Assembly: GCF_001428625.1 (NCBI RefSeq)
Contig: NZ_LMIE01000031.1
Coordinates: forward strand, 295,247 to 359,246
DNA from: Hydrogenophaga sp. Root209
GTDB taxonomy: Bacteria > Pseudomonadota > Gammaproteobacteria > Burkholderiales > Burkholderiaceae_C
Direction of reading: 5' to 3'
DNA length: 64,000 nt
Part shown: positions 18,370 through 28,322 of the stretch, piece by piece
How the letters are laid out: each line of letters starts with the position of its first letter
Position numbering within the stretch: position 1 is the first letter of the stretch
Position numbers and translations under genes: made by a program
Notes under the pieces: generated by a model
Told to the model about the DNA's origin: nothing
Database searches by the model: none
What the model saw: the letters and a program-made list of their open reading frames with translations, nothing else

Positions 18370-19185
18370 TCAGTTGCGCACCATCTCAGGGCCCAGCTCG
18401 GCCCCGTGCAGCTGCAGCCCAGCAAGCAGGCTGGCAAAGGCGTCTGCAACCGCGCCAGAGCCCCCCTTGACGCCCAGTTCGATGTGGCGCCCGAACTCGG
18501 GGTGATCGACGCTGGGCAGGCTGAACACCTTGACCGGATACTCCCGCTCAATCCGCTCCATCAATGGCGTCAGTGCCGCCTCCATGGCGCCCATCACGAT
18601 CACCGAGCGCTCCAGCGAGGAACCTTGGTGGTGCAGGTGAGCATAGGAATGGTCCAGTACCCACTCAATCATCGGCCATGCCATGACTGGAAATCCAGGC
18701 ACAAAGTGAACCTGCCCCCCACCGGCACCAGTGCAACTGAACCCAGGGATCTTGTTGTAAGGGTTCTGGATGATGTTCGAACCCATTGGGAACACCCCCA
18801 TGTTGTAGCGGTGCACGTTGTCCGCACGCTGGGGGTCGAAGACCTGACCCTGCTCGGCGGCCACATCGCGCATGCGCGACTCGATCAGCAGCTTGGCTTC
18901 GGGATGCAAGGCGAGTTCAACCTCCAAGGCAGCAGCCGCACACTGGCGGGTGTGATCGTCAGGGGTGGCACCGATGCCGCCGCATGAAAAAACAATGCCC
19001 GGCTGAGCAAATGCGTCTCGCAGATTGGCGGTGATGCTCGGGCGGTCGTCGCCCACAAACCGCGCCCAGGACAGTGACATGCCTCGCGCGTTCAACAGCT
19101 CGATGACCTTGGACAGGTGCTTGTCCGAGCGCTTGCCCGAGAGGATTTCGTCGCCAATGATGATCAGGCCGATGGCTGGCTTCAT
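18370..19185 (-). CDS. Molybdopterin-binding (MoaB/CinA N-terminal) domain protein
   Basis: A 271-residue cytoplasmic protein with a MoCF-biosynthesis fold (about 3-175). IIIGDEILSGKRSDKH and FSCGGIGATPDDHTRQCAA are the usual signatures of CinA N-terminal and MoaB-like domains. The C-terminal CinA deamidase domain is absent, so it belongs to the short 'competence/damage-inducible protein A' group of unknown function. The ATG at 19185 begins directly at the domain. The EI24-family gene lies 28 bases upstream on the same strand and may be cotranscribed. The stop abuts the glnA NtrC enhancer. Confidence 0.82.
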   Translation of the reverse strand: MKPAIGLIIIGDEILSGKRSDKHLSKVIELLNARGMSLSWARFVGDDRPSITANLRDAFAQPGIVFSCGGIGATPDDHTRQCAAAALEVELALHPEAKLLIESRMRDVAAEQGQVFDPQRADNVHRYNMGVFPMGSNIIQNPYNKIPGFSCTGAGGGQVHFVPGFPVMAWPMIEWVLDHSYAHLHHQGSSLERSVIVMGAMEAALTPLMERIEREYPVKVFSLPSVDHPEFGRHIELGVKGGSGAVADAFASLLAGLQLHGAELGPEMVRN

Positions 19186-19213
19186 GAAGTGCTCAACAAA
19201 AAGAAAGGAATGG

Positions 19214-20110
19214 TCACGCCGCGCCGGTCTGATCTGGCCCGCGCAGTTGCGGCGGCTCGGAGCGGGCTTCAGACGGGCGAACACGTTCTGGATCGGCGTC
19301 AAGCACCTCCACCGGCACCACGGCACGCAAGCGCTGCAGCGCCGCGAGCGCGAAGTGGGCAAACCAGAGCGAGGCAAAGGCAAACACCAGCGTGTATATC
19401 CAGATGGCCAATGGCACCAACAGCGGCGCCATGGCAATGAACATGGCGCCGGAAGCCCACAGCAAAGTGGGGGCTGCGCCCAAATAGCCGCTGAGCACAC
19501 CCATGAGCAGCAAGCTGCCGCGGTGCTCTCTCAAGATGGATTTGCGCTCGTCACTGCTGGCATGCGTGGCCAGCGCGTCAAACGCAAAAACGCGGTATGT
19601 GAGCCAACCCCAGATCAGGGGCGGCAGGATCAGCACCAAGGGGGGTACCAGCCACAACGGCAAGGAAATCACCAGCGCAACGATGGCCAGCAGTGTGGAG
19701 CCCAATGACCAGAGCACACTGATCACCAGCGACCCGCCGTGTTTGCGCTCCAGGCTGGCGAAGCGACGCTGCCCCACCAGATCCACCATCGCCGGCGTCA
19801 TGAACATCGCCACCAGCAACAGACACAGCAGCACGATCACAGGAGTGGCCAGCACCAACACCAGCAGCGGCGCAAACACGCCTCTGAGTGGACCCATTCC
19901 GATCCGGTCCATCCAGGCCAGCAAGGTTTCCACGAGCTCAAATGATGCCAGCCAGGCACCCACCGAGGCCACTGCGCCCTCCCAGAAAAAGTAGCCCAGG
20001 CCGAACGACAGGACGACCATCAAGATCAGGGGGAGAAAGGACAGGGCGATCACCCTGGGGTGGACGCAGTACGCAACGGCCCGCCAGAAAGAATCGAACA
20101 ACAAGGTCAT
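19214..20110 (-). CDS. EI24 / CysZ-like integral membrane protein
   Basis: A 298-residue inner-membrane protein of the EI24 domain family with several long hydrophobic stretches (around residues 20-45, 70-105, 125-165 and 200-245). The family includes CysZ sulfate transporters, but this group is uncharacterised. The start at 20110 (MTLLFDSFWRAVAYCVHPRVI) fits the family N-terminus; a longer frame to 20188 has no support. The Arg/Glu/Pro-rich tail is cytoplasmic and not conserved. Confidence 0.8.
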   Translation of the reverse strand: MTLLFDSFWRAVAYCVHPRVIALSFLPLILMVVLSFGLGYFFWEGAVASVGAWLASFELVETLLAWMDRIGMGPLRGVFAPLLVLVLATPVIVLLCLLLVAMFMTPAMVDLVGQRRFASLERKHGGSLVISVLWSLGSTLLAIVALVISLPLWLVPPLVLILPPLIWGWLTYRVFAFDALATHASSDERKSILREHRGSLLLMGVLSGYLGAAPTLLWASGAMFIAMAPLLVPLAIWIYTLVFAFASLWFAHFALAALQRLRAVVPVEVLDADPERVRPSEARSEPPQLRGPDQTGAA

Positions 20111-20236
20111 CGCATGAGAATACAGCCAATCCAGGACACAGATGGGGCTCGGCACAACGTGTATCGGTGTGCCGCAGAACGAAGGCAATCACGTTGAAGA
20201 CAACTCAAACGCTGCTTGAAGGCTAGCATCTGAACG

Positions 20237-21058
20237 ATGAATCGCATCGTCATTTCAGGCGTGGGGCTCGAGGTGGCTCACATTCCCGGCTCAACCAACA
20301 AGAGTCCACTTGTCTTTCTGCATGAAGGCTTAGGCAGCGTCTCTCTCTGGCAGCAGCGAGGACGACTCTGGCCCGCCGAACTGTGCGCCGCGACTGGTCG
20401 CACCGGCTGGATATATTCAAGACGCGGTTACGGACAATCAGACCCGGTGGAAGACGTCAGGGGCCCTCCGCGCCGTAGCGGACCATGGCACATCGGCCGC
20501 CACGAGCCCGACTACATGCATCTGGAGGCCAACGAAGTGTTGCCACAGGTGCTCCAGCAGTTGGACATCGGCCGCCCGGTTCTGGTGGGACATTCCGACG
20601 GTGCCACGATTGCATTGCTGCACGCTGCAAACCATGACGTGGCAGGTTGCGTGGCGCTAGCGCCCCATGTGTTCGTGGAAGAGATGTCATTGAAGGCCAT
20701 CGCTCAGGCCAAAGCGCTCTTTCAGGCCGCGCCACAATCCGCAGATGGCCTGCGCCAGCGGCTGGCCCGTCACCATCGAGATGTCGACAACGCTTTCTGG
20801 CAGTGGAACGATGTCTGGCTCAGCGAGGCATTCCGCACGTTCGACATCAGGGCAGAAATACGGACCATTGCTTCGCCACTGCTCATGGTGCAAGGCTTGG
20901 AAGACGAGTACGGCTCCATGGAGCAATTGAGGTCGATTGAAACAGTGATCGCCGGTGCCTTGAGGCTCGAGCTTGCCCAGTGCGGGCACAGCCCCCACCG
21001 AGATCAGCCCGATCATCTCACCGAAGCGGTAGAAAGCTTTTTGAGCCGCATTGTTTGA
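20237..21058 (+). CDS. Alpha/beta-hydrolase fold protein
   Basis: A 273-residue alpha/beta hydrolase. FLHEGLGSVSLW is the oxyanion segment, GHSDGAT the nucleophile elbow, MVQGLEDEYG the acid region and LAQCGHSPHRDQP holds the catalytic histidine. The Glu after His in the oxyanion segment (HEGLGS) is typical of a small subgroup seen in betaproteobacteria. There is no signal peptide. The substrate is unknown. It is divergent from the EI24 gene with 126 bp between starts. Base use is slightly lower in GC than the early window. Confidence 0.82.
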   Translation: MNRIVISGVGLEVAHIPGSTNKSPLVFLHEGLGSVSLWQQRGRLWPAELCAATGRTGWIYSRRGYGQSDPVEDVRGPPRRSGPWHIGRHEPDYMHLEANEVLPQVLQQLDIGRPVLVGHSDGATIALLHAANHDVAGCVALAPHVFVEEMSLKAIAQAKALFQAAPQSADGLRQRLARHHRDVDNAFWQWNDVWLSEAFRTFDIRAEIRTIASPLLMVQGLEDEYGSMEQLRSIETVIAGALRLELAQCGHSPHRDQPDHLTEAVESFLSRIV

Positions 21059-21273
21059 CGACCGTTTGGAAGTTACTCACTTTGTAGGATGTACGAACGT
21101 CCAGCAGTGTGCACAATCGGTCTGGGGGTGTAATGTGGACCAAATAGCCCATCAAACGGTGCCCAAACCCCAAGAAATTCACACCTTCTTCGTGTATCGA
21201 GATTGCAGACCCTCCATGGCTGGCGACAACTGCATACACTTTGATACAGATAGACGAACACCCTCCGATCCTC

Positions 21274-22002
21274 ATGACCGACTGGACCAACCCATGGCTG
21301 CTTGCAGTGCTGGTGCCCGCTTTGCTGGCGCTGGGCGCGCTGCTGCACCGCATGTGGGCAGAACGGAAGGCCAGGGAGAAAAGACGCATCCCGAAACACT
21401 GGCCCTTGAGCACGCGAGCGCTGGCCAACAGCGAAGAAGCCAGGGTATGGCATTGGCTGGCCAGAGCCTTTTACGATCATCACGTGATGATCAAGCTCCC
21501 CGTGACGCGCTTCACCCTTCCACGGGACCGAGAACAAGGCATGGAGTGGTACAAGTTGCTGGGCAGTGTGTATTGCACGTTCACCGTGTGCCGATCTGAC
21601 GGCCGGGTGCTCGGTTGCCTCGATGTGCCTGGAAGTGCTGGCCTTCCGCGCAGCACGCGAGCACTCAAGCACTCATTGCTGACCCAGTGCGGCCTGCCCT
21701 ACTGGGTTGTTCGCTCCAACAGTCTTCCCACCGTGGCCGAAATCCGAGCCGAATTCCTGGGCGAATCTGCGCTGAGCCAGTCGATGCGCGAGCGCGAAAT
21801 GGAGGAGCGCGCCATCATCGCCGCGCAGGCCAACCTGCGCACGGTATTGACCCGCCAACGCAGCACCCGCGCCAGCGACTTCTCCCCACTCTCCACGTGG
21901 CCCAACAGCACCACGGGCGAGCCACGAAGCGACTTCAACTCTCAGTGGCAAGAGAACTCTTTCCTGATGCCGCTCGACAGCCGCAAAGGCGATCTCCTCT
22001 GA
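21274..22002 (+). CDS. DUF2726-like membrane-anchored protein
   Basis: A 242-residue protein with one N-terminal membrane helix (WLLAVLVPALLALGALLH) and a cytoplasmic DUF2726-like domain (about 48-160). NSEEARVWHWLARAFYDHHVMIKLPVTRF and VLGCLDVPG are its conserved features. The C-terminal 80 residues are charged and low in complexity. Such domains resemble endonuclease-like folds and often bind nucleic acid, but no function is established. The ATG at 21274 is preferred over a TTG at 21241. About 215 bases upstream are non-coding with no clear signal. Confidence 0.75.
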   Translation: MTDWTNPWLLAVLVPALLALGALLHRMWAERKAREKRRIPKHWPLSTRALANSEEARVWHWLARAFYDHHVMIKLPVTRFTLPRDREQGMEWYKLLGSVYCTFTVCRSDGRVLGCLDVPGSAGLPRSTRALKHSLLTQCGLPYWVVRSNSLPTVAEIRAEFLGESALSQSMREREMEERAIIAAQANLRTVLTRQRSTRASDFSPLSTWPNSTTGEPRSDFNSQWQENSFLMPLDSRKGDLL

Positions 22003-22017
22003 ACGACGTCGTGGGCA

Positions 22018-22764
22018 TCAGCCAGAGGTCTTTTGAGTAAGCGACGCGACTTCTTCTCGACTCAGCCATCGCCAGCGACCGGGCATCAAATCACCGGTCA
22101 GCGAAAGCACTCCCACCGACGACCGATGCAGGGCCTCTACCCTGTTGCCGACCGCAGCCACCATGCGCTTGACTTGGTGGTACTTGCCTTCGGTCAGCGT
22201 CAATTTCAGGTGAAACTCGCTCTCAGCCGAACACGCTTGGGCCTTAACAGGCTTGGGATCGTCGTCAAGAACCACGCCCTCCAGCAATCGGATCACCTGC
22301 TGCTCATCCAGAGGATGTTTGACCTGCACCTCGTACACCTTGGGAACGTGATGACGGGGAGAGGTCAACCGATGAATGAACTTGCCGTCATCCGACATCA
22401 ACAACAGACCCGTGGTGTCCTGGTCAAGACGGCCCACCGCCTGCACGCCCGCAGCCGCTCCACCGCCACGGGAACGCAATGGGCCGGGCAACAGGGTGTA
22501 GACGCTCGGATAGGTGCTGGGCTTTTGCGAACACTCGAAACCCGCAGGTTTGTGAACCATGAGGTAGGCGTGCTCGTGGTAGACCCAGGTTTCGCCCTGA
22601 ACCTGGAACACCAAACCCTCCTCGACAAACGCGGCTGTGGGATCGGTGCATGCTTGCCAGTCCGTACCCTCTTCCACCTTCACCAGCCCTTGCTGAATGA
22701 GTCCGCAACAGATTCGGCGGGTACCAAAACCTTGTGAAAAAAGAATGTCCTGCAATTGCATCAT
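22018..22764 (-). CDS. rsuA: 16S rRNA pseudouridine synthase, RsuA family
   Basis: A 248-residue RNA-modifying enzyme. An S4 RNA-binding domain (1-50) comes before the synthase domain, where GRLDQDTTGLLL holds the catalytic Asp and KPAGFECS and GKYHQVKRM are also conserved. RsuA makes pseudouridine 516 in 16S rRNA; the length and motifs fit RsuA more than RluB or RluE, but the exact site is inferred. It is convergent with the DUF2726-like gene, 15 bases apart. Confidence 0.85.
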   Translation of the reverse strand: MMQLQDILFSQGFGTRRICCGLIQQGLVKVEEGTDWQACTDPTAAFVEEGLVFQVQGETWVYHEHAYLMVHKPAGFECSQKPSTYPSVYTLLPGPLRSRGGGAAAGVQAVGRLDQDTTGLLLMSDDGKFIHRLTSPRHHVPKVYEVQVKHPLDEQQVIRLLEGVVLDDDPKPVKAQACSAESEFHLKLTLTEGKYHQVKRMVAAVGNRVEALHRSSVGVLSLTGDLMPGRWRWLSREEVASLTQKTSG

Positions 22765-22869
22765 GATGCGGGAATTGTCGCCGCTGTACAGCTGCTCGCC
22801 TTCGAGTCAGGACAATGCCCCATCGCATGCATCGCGCCTTGAAGTCAAACTGCGCAAATGCCTGATTCA

Positions 22870-22908
22870 AAAAGAAAAAAGGCCGCCAACTGAATCTTGT
22901 TGGCGGCC
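22870..22908 (-). terminator. Rho-independent terminator of tmRNA
   Basis: GGCCGCCAAC and GTTGGCGGCC form a perfect 10-bp stem with an 8-base loop (22881-22908). On the minus strand it is followed by TTTTTTCTTTTT. It begins 14 bases after the CCA end of ssrA. Confidence 0.92.
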
Positions 22909-22922
22909 TTTATCAGGTCGTA

Positions 22923-23299
22923 TGGTGGAGCTGGGGGGATTTGAACCCCCGTCCGCAAGCCTTCTTCGAGCAGTTCTACATGTGTAGCCGTCTGATTTAA
23001 GTCTCGCCGCCCGAGTCGCGCAGTGGCACGCTAAACGGGAAGCCAGCATCCTTGAGTCTCGCCCTGCGTCAAGGTGCCCGACGCAAAGCCAGCCGATGAA
23101 ATTATCCTTGCAGCCGGGAGGTCTTGCGACCCCCTTGCCCAGCCCATCGGCCTGCTGTTGCAAGGCTCACCGCTGATTAAGCGGCGAGTGCGAAACGTTC
23201 GTCGTTTGCAGTTGGTTTTTTTCTGTTGCTTTACGAGGTGACAGAACCTCGACATGCCCTGCTGCGCGTCCGAACCCACGTCGAAACCAGTGCAGCCCC
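22923..23299 (-). ncRNA. ssrA: Transfer-messenger RNA (one-piece)
   Basis: A 377-nt tmRNA that rescues stalled ribosomes. The 5' end GGGGCTGCACTGGTTTCGACG pairs through GGGGCUG with the 3' CAGCUCC before the encoded CCA, and GGGGGTTCAAATCCCCC is the T-arm. The tag frame (23177-23209) reads Ala-Asn-Asp-Glu-Arg-Phe-Ala-Leu-Ala-Ala then TAA, with the usual LAA-type degradation end. It is a one-piece molecule, unlike the permuted form of some betaproteobacteria. Confidence 0.97.
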
Positions 23300-23308
23300 A
23301 AGTACTCT

Positions 23309-23335
23309 ATTTTAAGACGGTTCGAGCAATTGCAA
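23309..23335 (-). promoter_or_regulatory. Putative sigma-70 promoter of ssrA
   Basis: On the minus strand TTGCAA (23335-23330) and TAAAAT (23314-23309) are 15 bases apart, directly upstream of the tmRNA 5' end at 23299. The -10 hexamer overlaps the TAA stop of gph. The spacing is short, so confidence is modest. Confidence 0.4.
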
Positions 23336-23989
23336 GACCTGCAACGGAGAAGAAACTTCAGCGTCGGCACCCCAGGACGCAACGTCAGCCCCTGCACCCA
23401 GATAGCCATAACGCGCTGCCACGGTCCACATGCCTGCCGAACGCCCTGCGCGGATGTCGCGCTCGTCATCACCGACATAGATGCACTGGGCTGGAAGCAA
23501 CGACATGCGGCGCGCCGCTTCCAGCAGGGGCGCGGGGTGCGGTTTGGCGTGAGACGTCGTGTCACCGCTGATCACAGTGGCTGCCGAATCGAACAGCCCC
23601 ATGGAGCGGGTGAGGGGCGTCGTGAAACGCTGAGCCTTGTTGGTCACAACCCCCCAGCGCAAACCGCGCTCAAGCAAAGAAGACACCAGTTGAACCACCT
23701 CCGCGAAGGGGCGAGTGCGCTGGGTCAGGCAGTTTTCGTAGTGAATGAAGAACTCTTCCTTGTATTGTTCGTATTCGACATGTTCAGCATTCATACCGAA
23801 TGCCACTTGCAACATGCCGCGCGCACCGGAACCCACATGGGGGCGGTATTCCGCCAATGGTTTGGGCGGCAAGCCGCGCTGCAGGCGCATGCCATCTGCC
23901 GCTGCGCCCAAATCGGGCGCGCTGTCAATCAGCGTCCCGTCCAGATCAAACAGCACTGCGCGCACCCCGTGGAAAGAAACGAACCTCAT
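23312..23989 (-). CDS. gph: Phosphoglycolate phosphatase (HAD family)
   Basis: A 225-residue HAD hydrolase. Motif I is [10 protein letters not shown] (14-23) with nucleophile and acid aspartates, motif II lies in WGVVTNKA, and motif IV is YVGDDERDI. It dephosphorylates 2-phosphoglycolate formed in DNA repair. It starts with a 4-base overlap on ubiG (ATGA), a linkage common in proteobacteria. Its stop codon overlaps the predicted tmRNA promoter. Confidence 0.88.
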   Translation of the reverse strand: MRFVSFHGVRAVLFDLDGTLIDSAPDLGAAADGMRLQRGLPPKPLAEYRPHVGSGARGMLQVAFGMNAEHVEYEQYKEEFFIHYENCLTQRTRPFAEVVQLVSSLLERGLRWGVVTNKAQRFTTPLTRSMGLFDSAATVISGDTTSHAKPHPAPLLEAARRMSLLPAQCIYVGDDERDIRAGRSAGMWTVAARYGYLGAGADVASWGADAEVSSPLQVLQLLEPS

Positions 23990-24693
23990 GTTTTTCGGGT
24001 GGCAAACAGATAATTGACGCTGGTGTTCTGACTCAACCAGTAGCGACGAGTCAGTGGGTTGTACTCCATGCCGCGCGTGTCCGACAGCTCAAGTCCAGCG
24101 TCGCGACCATACCGGGCCAACTCGCTTGGCCTGATGAATTTGGCGTACTCATGGGTCCCTTTGGGCAACAGTTGCAGGAGGTATTCGGCACCCAGGATTG
24201 CAAACAGAAACGACTTGGGGTTGCGGTTCAAGGTCGAGAAGAAGACCCAGCCACCAGGTTTCACAAGAGTCGCACACGCACGAACAACGGAAGATGGATC
24301 GGGCACATGCTCAAGCATTTCCATGCAGGTGACCACATCGAACGAGCCCGGCTCCTGCAACGCCATGGCCTCTGCACTGATTTCCAAGTACTCGACATTG
24401 GTCGTGCCTGCTTCGAGCGCATGCAACTGGGCTACTCGCAGTGCTTTGACCGAAAGATCGATACCTGTCACCCTGGCGCCTTTTCTCGCCATGGCATCCG
24501 AAAGAATGCCACCGCCGCATCCGATATCCAGTACACGTTTGCCTGCAAGTTGAGCCATTCCATCAATCCAGCTCAATCGCAATGGATTGATCTGGTGGAG
24601 TGGCCGAAACTCGCTTTCAGGATCCCACCAGCGATGAGCCAGATCGGAGAATTTGGCCAACTCGGCTGGGTCGGCATTGAGGTTGTGATTCAT
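23986..24693 (-). CDS. ubiG: Ubiquinone biosynthesis O-methyltransferase UbiG
   Basis: A 235-residue class I SAM methyltransferase carrying out both O-methylations of ubiquinone synthesis. [19 protein letters not shown] is the family-specific N-terminus, [11 protein letters not shown] the SAM site, and [10 protein letters not shown] follows. It forms an operon with gph downstream, overlapping by 4 bases. Ubiquinone use fits an aerobic respiring host. Confidence 0.95.
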   Translation of the reverse strand: MNHNLNADPAELAKFSDLAHRWWDPESEFRPLHQINPLRLSWIDGMAQLAGKRVLDIGCGGGILSDAMARKGARVTGIDLSVKALRVAQLHALEAGTTNVEYLEISAEAMALQEPGSFDVVTCMEMLEHVPDPSSVVRACATLVKPGGWVFFSTLNRNPKSFLFAILGAEYLLQLLPKGTHEYAKFIRPSELARYGRDAGLELSDTRGMEYNPLTRRYWLSQNTSVNYLFATRKT

Positions 24694-24716
24694 TGTTTGA
24701 TTATCGTCAGCCCATG

Positions 24717-24746
24717 AAAAAACCGCGCCGAGGCGCGGTTTTCTTG
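24717..24746. terminator. Bidirectional rho-independent terminator
   Basis: AACCGCGCC and GGCGCGGTT (24721-24740) form a perfect 9-bp stem with a 2-base gap, flanked by an A-run on the left and a TTTTCTT run on the right. It lies after the OmpA-family gene stop on the minus strand and before ubiG, so it ends the OmpA-family transcript. Confidence 0.85.
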
Positions 24747-24761
24747 GAGCAACCCGAAGGT

Positions 24762-25412
24762 TTACTTGTTGGCGCGGGTGCCGACAACTTCCACTTCGAC
24801 GCGGCGGTTCTTGGCGCGGCCTTCGCGGGTGGCGTTGTCTGCCACTGGCTGGGTCAGACCCTTGCCTTCGGTATAGATGCGGTTGCTTTCTATGCCTTTG
24901 CTCACCAAATAGGCCTTGACGGCTTCAGCACGGCGATTGGACAGGGCTTGGTTGTAACCAGCAGCGCCAGTGGAGTCAGTGTGACCCACGGCAATCACAA
25001 CTTCCAGGTTGATACCGGAAACTTTGCTGGCAAGGTCGTCCAGCTTGGCTTTGCCTTCTGGCTTGAGCACGGCTTTGTCGAAGTCGAAGAACGCATCGGC
25101 AGCGTAGGTAACTTTGGACGCGGCAGGAGCAGGTGCGGCGGCAGGAGCGGGCGCGGGGCGTGCGGCTGGGGCAGGTGCCGGCGCTGCAGCAGGAGCCGGT
25201 GCAGGAGCAGCCACAGGAACAATGGCGCCGTCGCAACCGACAGCGGCAGTTGCAGGCGTCCAGTTTGCATTGCGCCAGCACAGTTCATTGGTACCGTTTT
25301 TCCAGACCAGTTCGCTGGTGCCATTGCGCCAGTTGTCGATGGTTTGGGCGCCGGCGGCCGTTGCCATGGCGGCCGTTGCGATCAGCATTGCCACTTTGTT
25401 GAGTTTTTTCAT
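24762..25412 (-). CDS. OmpA-family outer-membrane/peptidoglycan-binding protein
   Basis: A 216-residue exported protein. A signal peptide covers 1-22 (cleavage after AGA). A short N-terminal part repeats an NGTxEL(V/C)W pattern (residues 28-45) with two later cysteines. A linker of about 30 Pro and Ala residues leads to an OmpA_C domain (about 105-210; [32 protein letters not shown]) that binds peptidoglycan. There is no beta-barrel domain, so it is an OmpA-like anchor rather than a porin. AAGAGG precedes the ATG at 25412. It is divergent from gyrA with 261 bp between. Confidence 0.88.
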   Translation of the reverse strand: MKKLNKVAMLIATAAMATAAGAQTIDNWRNGTSELVWKNGTNELCWRNANWTPATAAVGCDGAIVPVAAPAPAPAAAPAPAPAARPAPAPAAAPAPAASKVTYAADAFFDFDKAVLKPEGKAKLDDLASKVSGINLEVVIAVGHTDSTGAAGYNQALSNRRAEAVKAYLVSKGIESNRIYTEGKGLTQPVADNATREGRAKNRRVEVEVVGTRANK

Positions 25413-25673
25413 GGTTTTCCTCTTGGTAAGCCGCAGACAATCTGCGTACAAAAAAAGACGCTTGAAGTGACCACCACTCAAAACGCTGGATTTCATTGTG
25501 CCACAAGCGCTATAGCGCCAACCGGCAGTTACGGGCGCCTCGGGGACTGTATTCCGGCTGCCCCCGCATTCGTTGTGGTGTTACAACAAAGCGCGCGCCA
25601 AGGCGCGATCCTGTGCCACCCGTAAAATGGCGAGTTGCCTTTTGGCCCACCCGACGCATTTCAGCCCCTGCTC

Positions 25674-28322
25674 ATGACACAGTTCGCCAAAGAGACCCTG
25701 CCCATCAGTCTTGAAGAGGAAATGCGCCGCAGCTACCTCGACTACGCAATGAGCGTGATTGTCGGGCGGGCGCTTCCCGATGCGCGCGATGGCCTCAAGC
25801 CCGTGCACAGGCGCGTGTTGTTTGCCATGCACGAGCTCAACAACGACTGGAACCGGCCGTACAAGAAATCGGCCCGTATCGTCGGCGATGTCATCGGTAA
25901 GTACCACCCGCACGGCGACAGCGCGGTATACGACACGATCGTTAGGATGGCGCAAGATTTTTCGCTCCGCCACATGCTGGTGGATGGACAGGGCAACTTC
26001 GGCTCGGTGGACGGCGACAACGCAGCCGCCATGCGATACACGGAAATCCGCCTGTCGAAAATCTCGCACGAGATGTTGGCCGACATTGACAAGGAAACCG
26101 TCAACTTCGGCCCCAACTACGATGGCTCTGAAAAGGAGCCCTTGGTACTGCCTTCTCGCCTGCCCAACTTGCTCGTCAACGGCTCGTCGGGCATTGCGGT
26201 AGGCATGGCCACCAACATTCCGCCGCACAACCTCAATGAGGTTGTTGATGCGTGTCTGCACCTGCTGAAGCACCCGGAAGCATCAATCGATGAATTGATG
26301 GAGATCATCCCGGCCCCCGACTTCCCCACGGCCGGCATCATCTACGGCATCAATGGCGTGAAGGATGGATATCGCACAGGTCGCGGCCGGGTTGTGATGC
26401 GCGCGAAGTGCCACTTTGAAGACATCGACCGCGGTCAGCGCCAGTCGATCATCGTGGACGAGCTCCCATACCAAGTCAACAAGAAGACTCTGCAGGAGCG
26501 CATTGCCGAGCTGGTGCACGAAAAGAAGATCGAAGGCATCAGCCACATCCAGGACGAGTCGGACAAATCGGGCATGCGCCTGGTGATCGAGCTCAAGCGG
26601 GGAGAAGTGCCGGAGGTGGTGCTCAACAACCTGTACAAGCAAACGCAACTGCAGGACACCTTCGGCATCAACATGGTGGCGCTGGTCGACGGCCAGCCCC
26701 GTTTGTGCAACCTCAAAGACCTGATCCAGGTGTTCCTGGAGCACCGCCGTGAGGTCGTGACCCGTCGCACCGTGTTCAACCTGCGCAAGGCACGCGAACG
26801 CGGTCATGTGCTCGAAGGCCTGGCGGTGGCACTGGCCAACATTGACGATTTCATCAAGATCATTCGCGAGTCGCCCACGCCCCCCGTGGCGAAGGCTGAA
26901 CTGATGGCGCGACCTTGGGACAGCCAACTCGTGCGCGAGATGCTCACCCGCACGCGCAGCGATGGCGGCGTGATCAACGCCGACGATTACCGGCCCGAGG
27001 GCCTGGAGAAGGCGTTCGGCATGGGCGGTGACGGTCTGTACCGGCTTTCCGAGACACAGGCGCAGGAAATCCTGCAGATGCGCCTGCAGCGCCTGACCGG
27101 CCTGGAGCAGGACAAGATCGTCGCGGAGTACAAGGAGGTCATGGGCGAGATCGACGATCTGCTCGACATCCTGTCCAAACCCGAGCGCGTCTCGACCATC
27201 ATTGGCGACGAGCTGGTGGTGGTGAAGCAGGAGTTTGGCCAGACCAAGCTGGGTGCGCGCCGCAGCGAAATCGAGCACAACGCGCAAGACCTGGCCACAG
27301 AGGACCTGATCACGCCCACCGACATGGTGGTCACACTCAGCCACAGTGGCTACATCAAGAGCCAGCCGCTCTCCGAGTACCGGGCGCAAAAGCGCGGCGG
27401 GCGGGGCAAACAGGCCACGGCCACGAAGGAAGACGACTGGATCGATCAACTCTTCATCGCCAACACACACGACTACATCCTGTGCTTCTCCAACCGCGGC
27501 CGGCTTTACTGGCTCAAGGTGTGGGAAGTGCCCGCGGGTTCGCGCGGCTCGCGCGGTCGACCGATCGTCAACATGTTCCCGCTGCAGGAAGGCGAGAAGA
27601 TCAATGTCGTCTTGCCTCTGACTGGCGAGATGCGCACGTTCCCGTCAGACCGCTATGTGTTCATGGCGACGAGCATGGGTACCGTCAAGAAAACCGCGCT
27701 GGATGAGTTCAGCAATCCACGCAAGGCGGGCATCATCGCGGTGGACCTGGACGAAGGCGACTTCCTGGTCGGGGCTGCGCTCACCGATGGCCAACACGAT
27801 GTGATGCTGTTCAGCGACGGCGGCAAGGCCGTGCGTTTTGACGAGAACGACGTGCGCCCCATGGGCCGCAACGCACGCGGTGTGCGCGGCATGATGATTG
27901 AAGAGACCCAAAGCGTGATCGCCATGTTGGTGGCCGAAGACGAGCATCAGAGCGTGCTGACCGCAACCATCAACGGCTACGGCAAACGCACGCCGATATC
28001 CGAATACACCCGCCATGGCCGAGGCACCAAGGGCATGATCGCCATCCAACAAAGCGAGCGCAACGGCAAGGTGGTGGCCGCCACGCTGGTGCACACCGAC
28101 GACGAAATCATGTTGATCACCGACAAGGGCGTGCTGGTGCGCACCCGCGTCGCCGAGATCCGTGAAATGGGTCGCGCCACGCAAGGCGTCACACTGATCG
28201 CGCTGGATGAAGGTGCCGAACTCTCAGGCCTGCAGCGCATCGTTGAGAACGATGCCAATGTGCCAGAGCTTGACGACTCGAATGAGACCAACGAGGTCGA
28301 CGATCCGGGCACTGAAGCGTGA
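25674..28322 (+). CDS. gyrA: DNA gyrase subunit A
   Basis: An 882-residue GyrA. The winged-helix/tower domain has catalytic Tyr122 (AAMRYTE), and the C-terminal beta-pinwheel starts near residue 530 with the GyrA box in QKRGGRGKQ. Residues 83 (Ser) and 87 (Asp), the main quinolone-resistance positions, are of the susceptible type in E. coli numbering. The C-terminal tail is acidic. The ATG at 25674 gives the conserved [17 protein letters not shown] start. serC follows with overlapping stop and start (TGATG). Confidence 0.98.
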   Translation: MTQFAKETLPISLEEEMRRSYLDYAMSVIVGRALPDARDGLKPVHRRVLFAMHELNNDWNRPYKKSARIVGDVIGKYHPHGDSAVYDTIVRMAQDFSLRHMLVDGQGNFGSVDGDNAAAMRYTEIRLSKISHEMLADIDKETVNFGPNYDGSEKEPLVLPSRLPNLLVNGSSGIAVGMATNIPPHNLNEVVDACLHLLKHPEASIDELMEIIPAPDFPTAGIIYGINGVKDGYRTGRGRVVMRAKCHFEDIDRGQRQSIIVDELPYQVNKKTLQERIAELVHEKKIEGISHIQDESDKSGMRLVIELKRGEVPEVVLNNLYKQTQLQDTFGINMVALVDGQPRLCNLKDLIQVFLEHRREVVTRRTVFNLRKARERGHVLEGLAVALANIDDFIKIIRESPTPPVAKAELMARPWDSQLVREMLTRTRSDGGVINADDYRPEGLEKAFGMGGDGLYRLSETQAQEILQMRLQRLTGLEQDKIVAEYKEVMGEIDDLLDILSKPERVSTIIGDELVVVKQEFGQTKLGARRSEIEHNAQDLATEDLITPTDMVVTLSHSGYIKSQPLSEYRAQKRGGRGKQATATKEDDWIDQLFIANTHDYILCFSNRGRLYWLKVWEVPAGSRGSRGRPIVNMFPLQEGEKINVVLPLTGEMRTFPSDRYVFMATSMGTVKKTALDEFSNPRKAGIIAVDLDEGDFLVGAALTDGQHDVMLFSDGGKAVRFDENDVRPMGRNARGVRGMMIEETQSVIAMLVAEDEHQSVLTATINGYGKRTPISEYTRHGRGTKGMIAIQQSERNGKVVAATLVHTDDEIMLITDKGVLVRTRVAEIREMGRATQGVTLIALDEGAELSGLQRIVENDANVPELDDSNETNEVDDPGTEA

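Noticed and set aside
26283-27470. A 395-codon minus-strand frame inside gyrA
   Set aside because: A GC-bias shadow of gyrA, with no ribosome site and no conserved motif.
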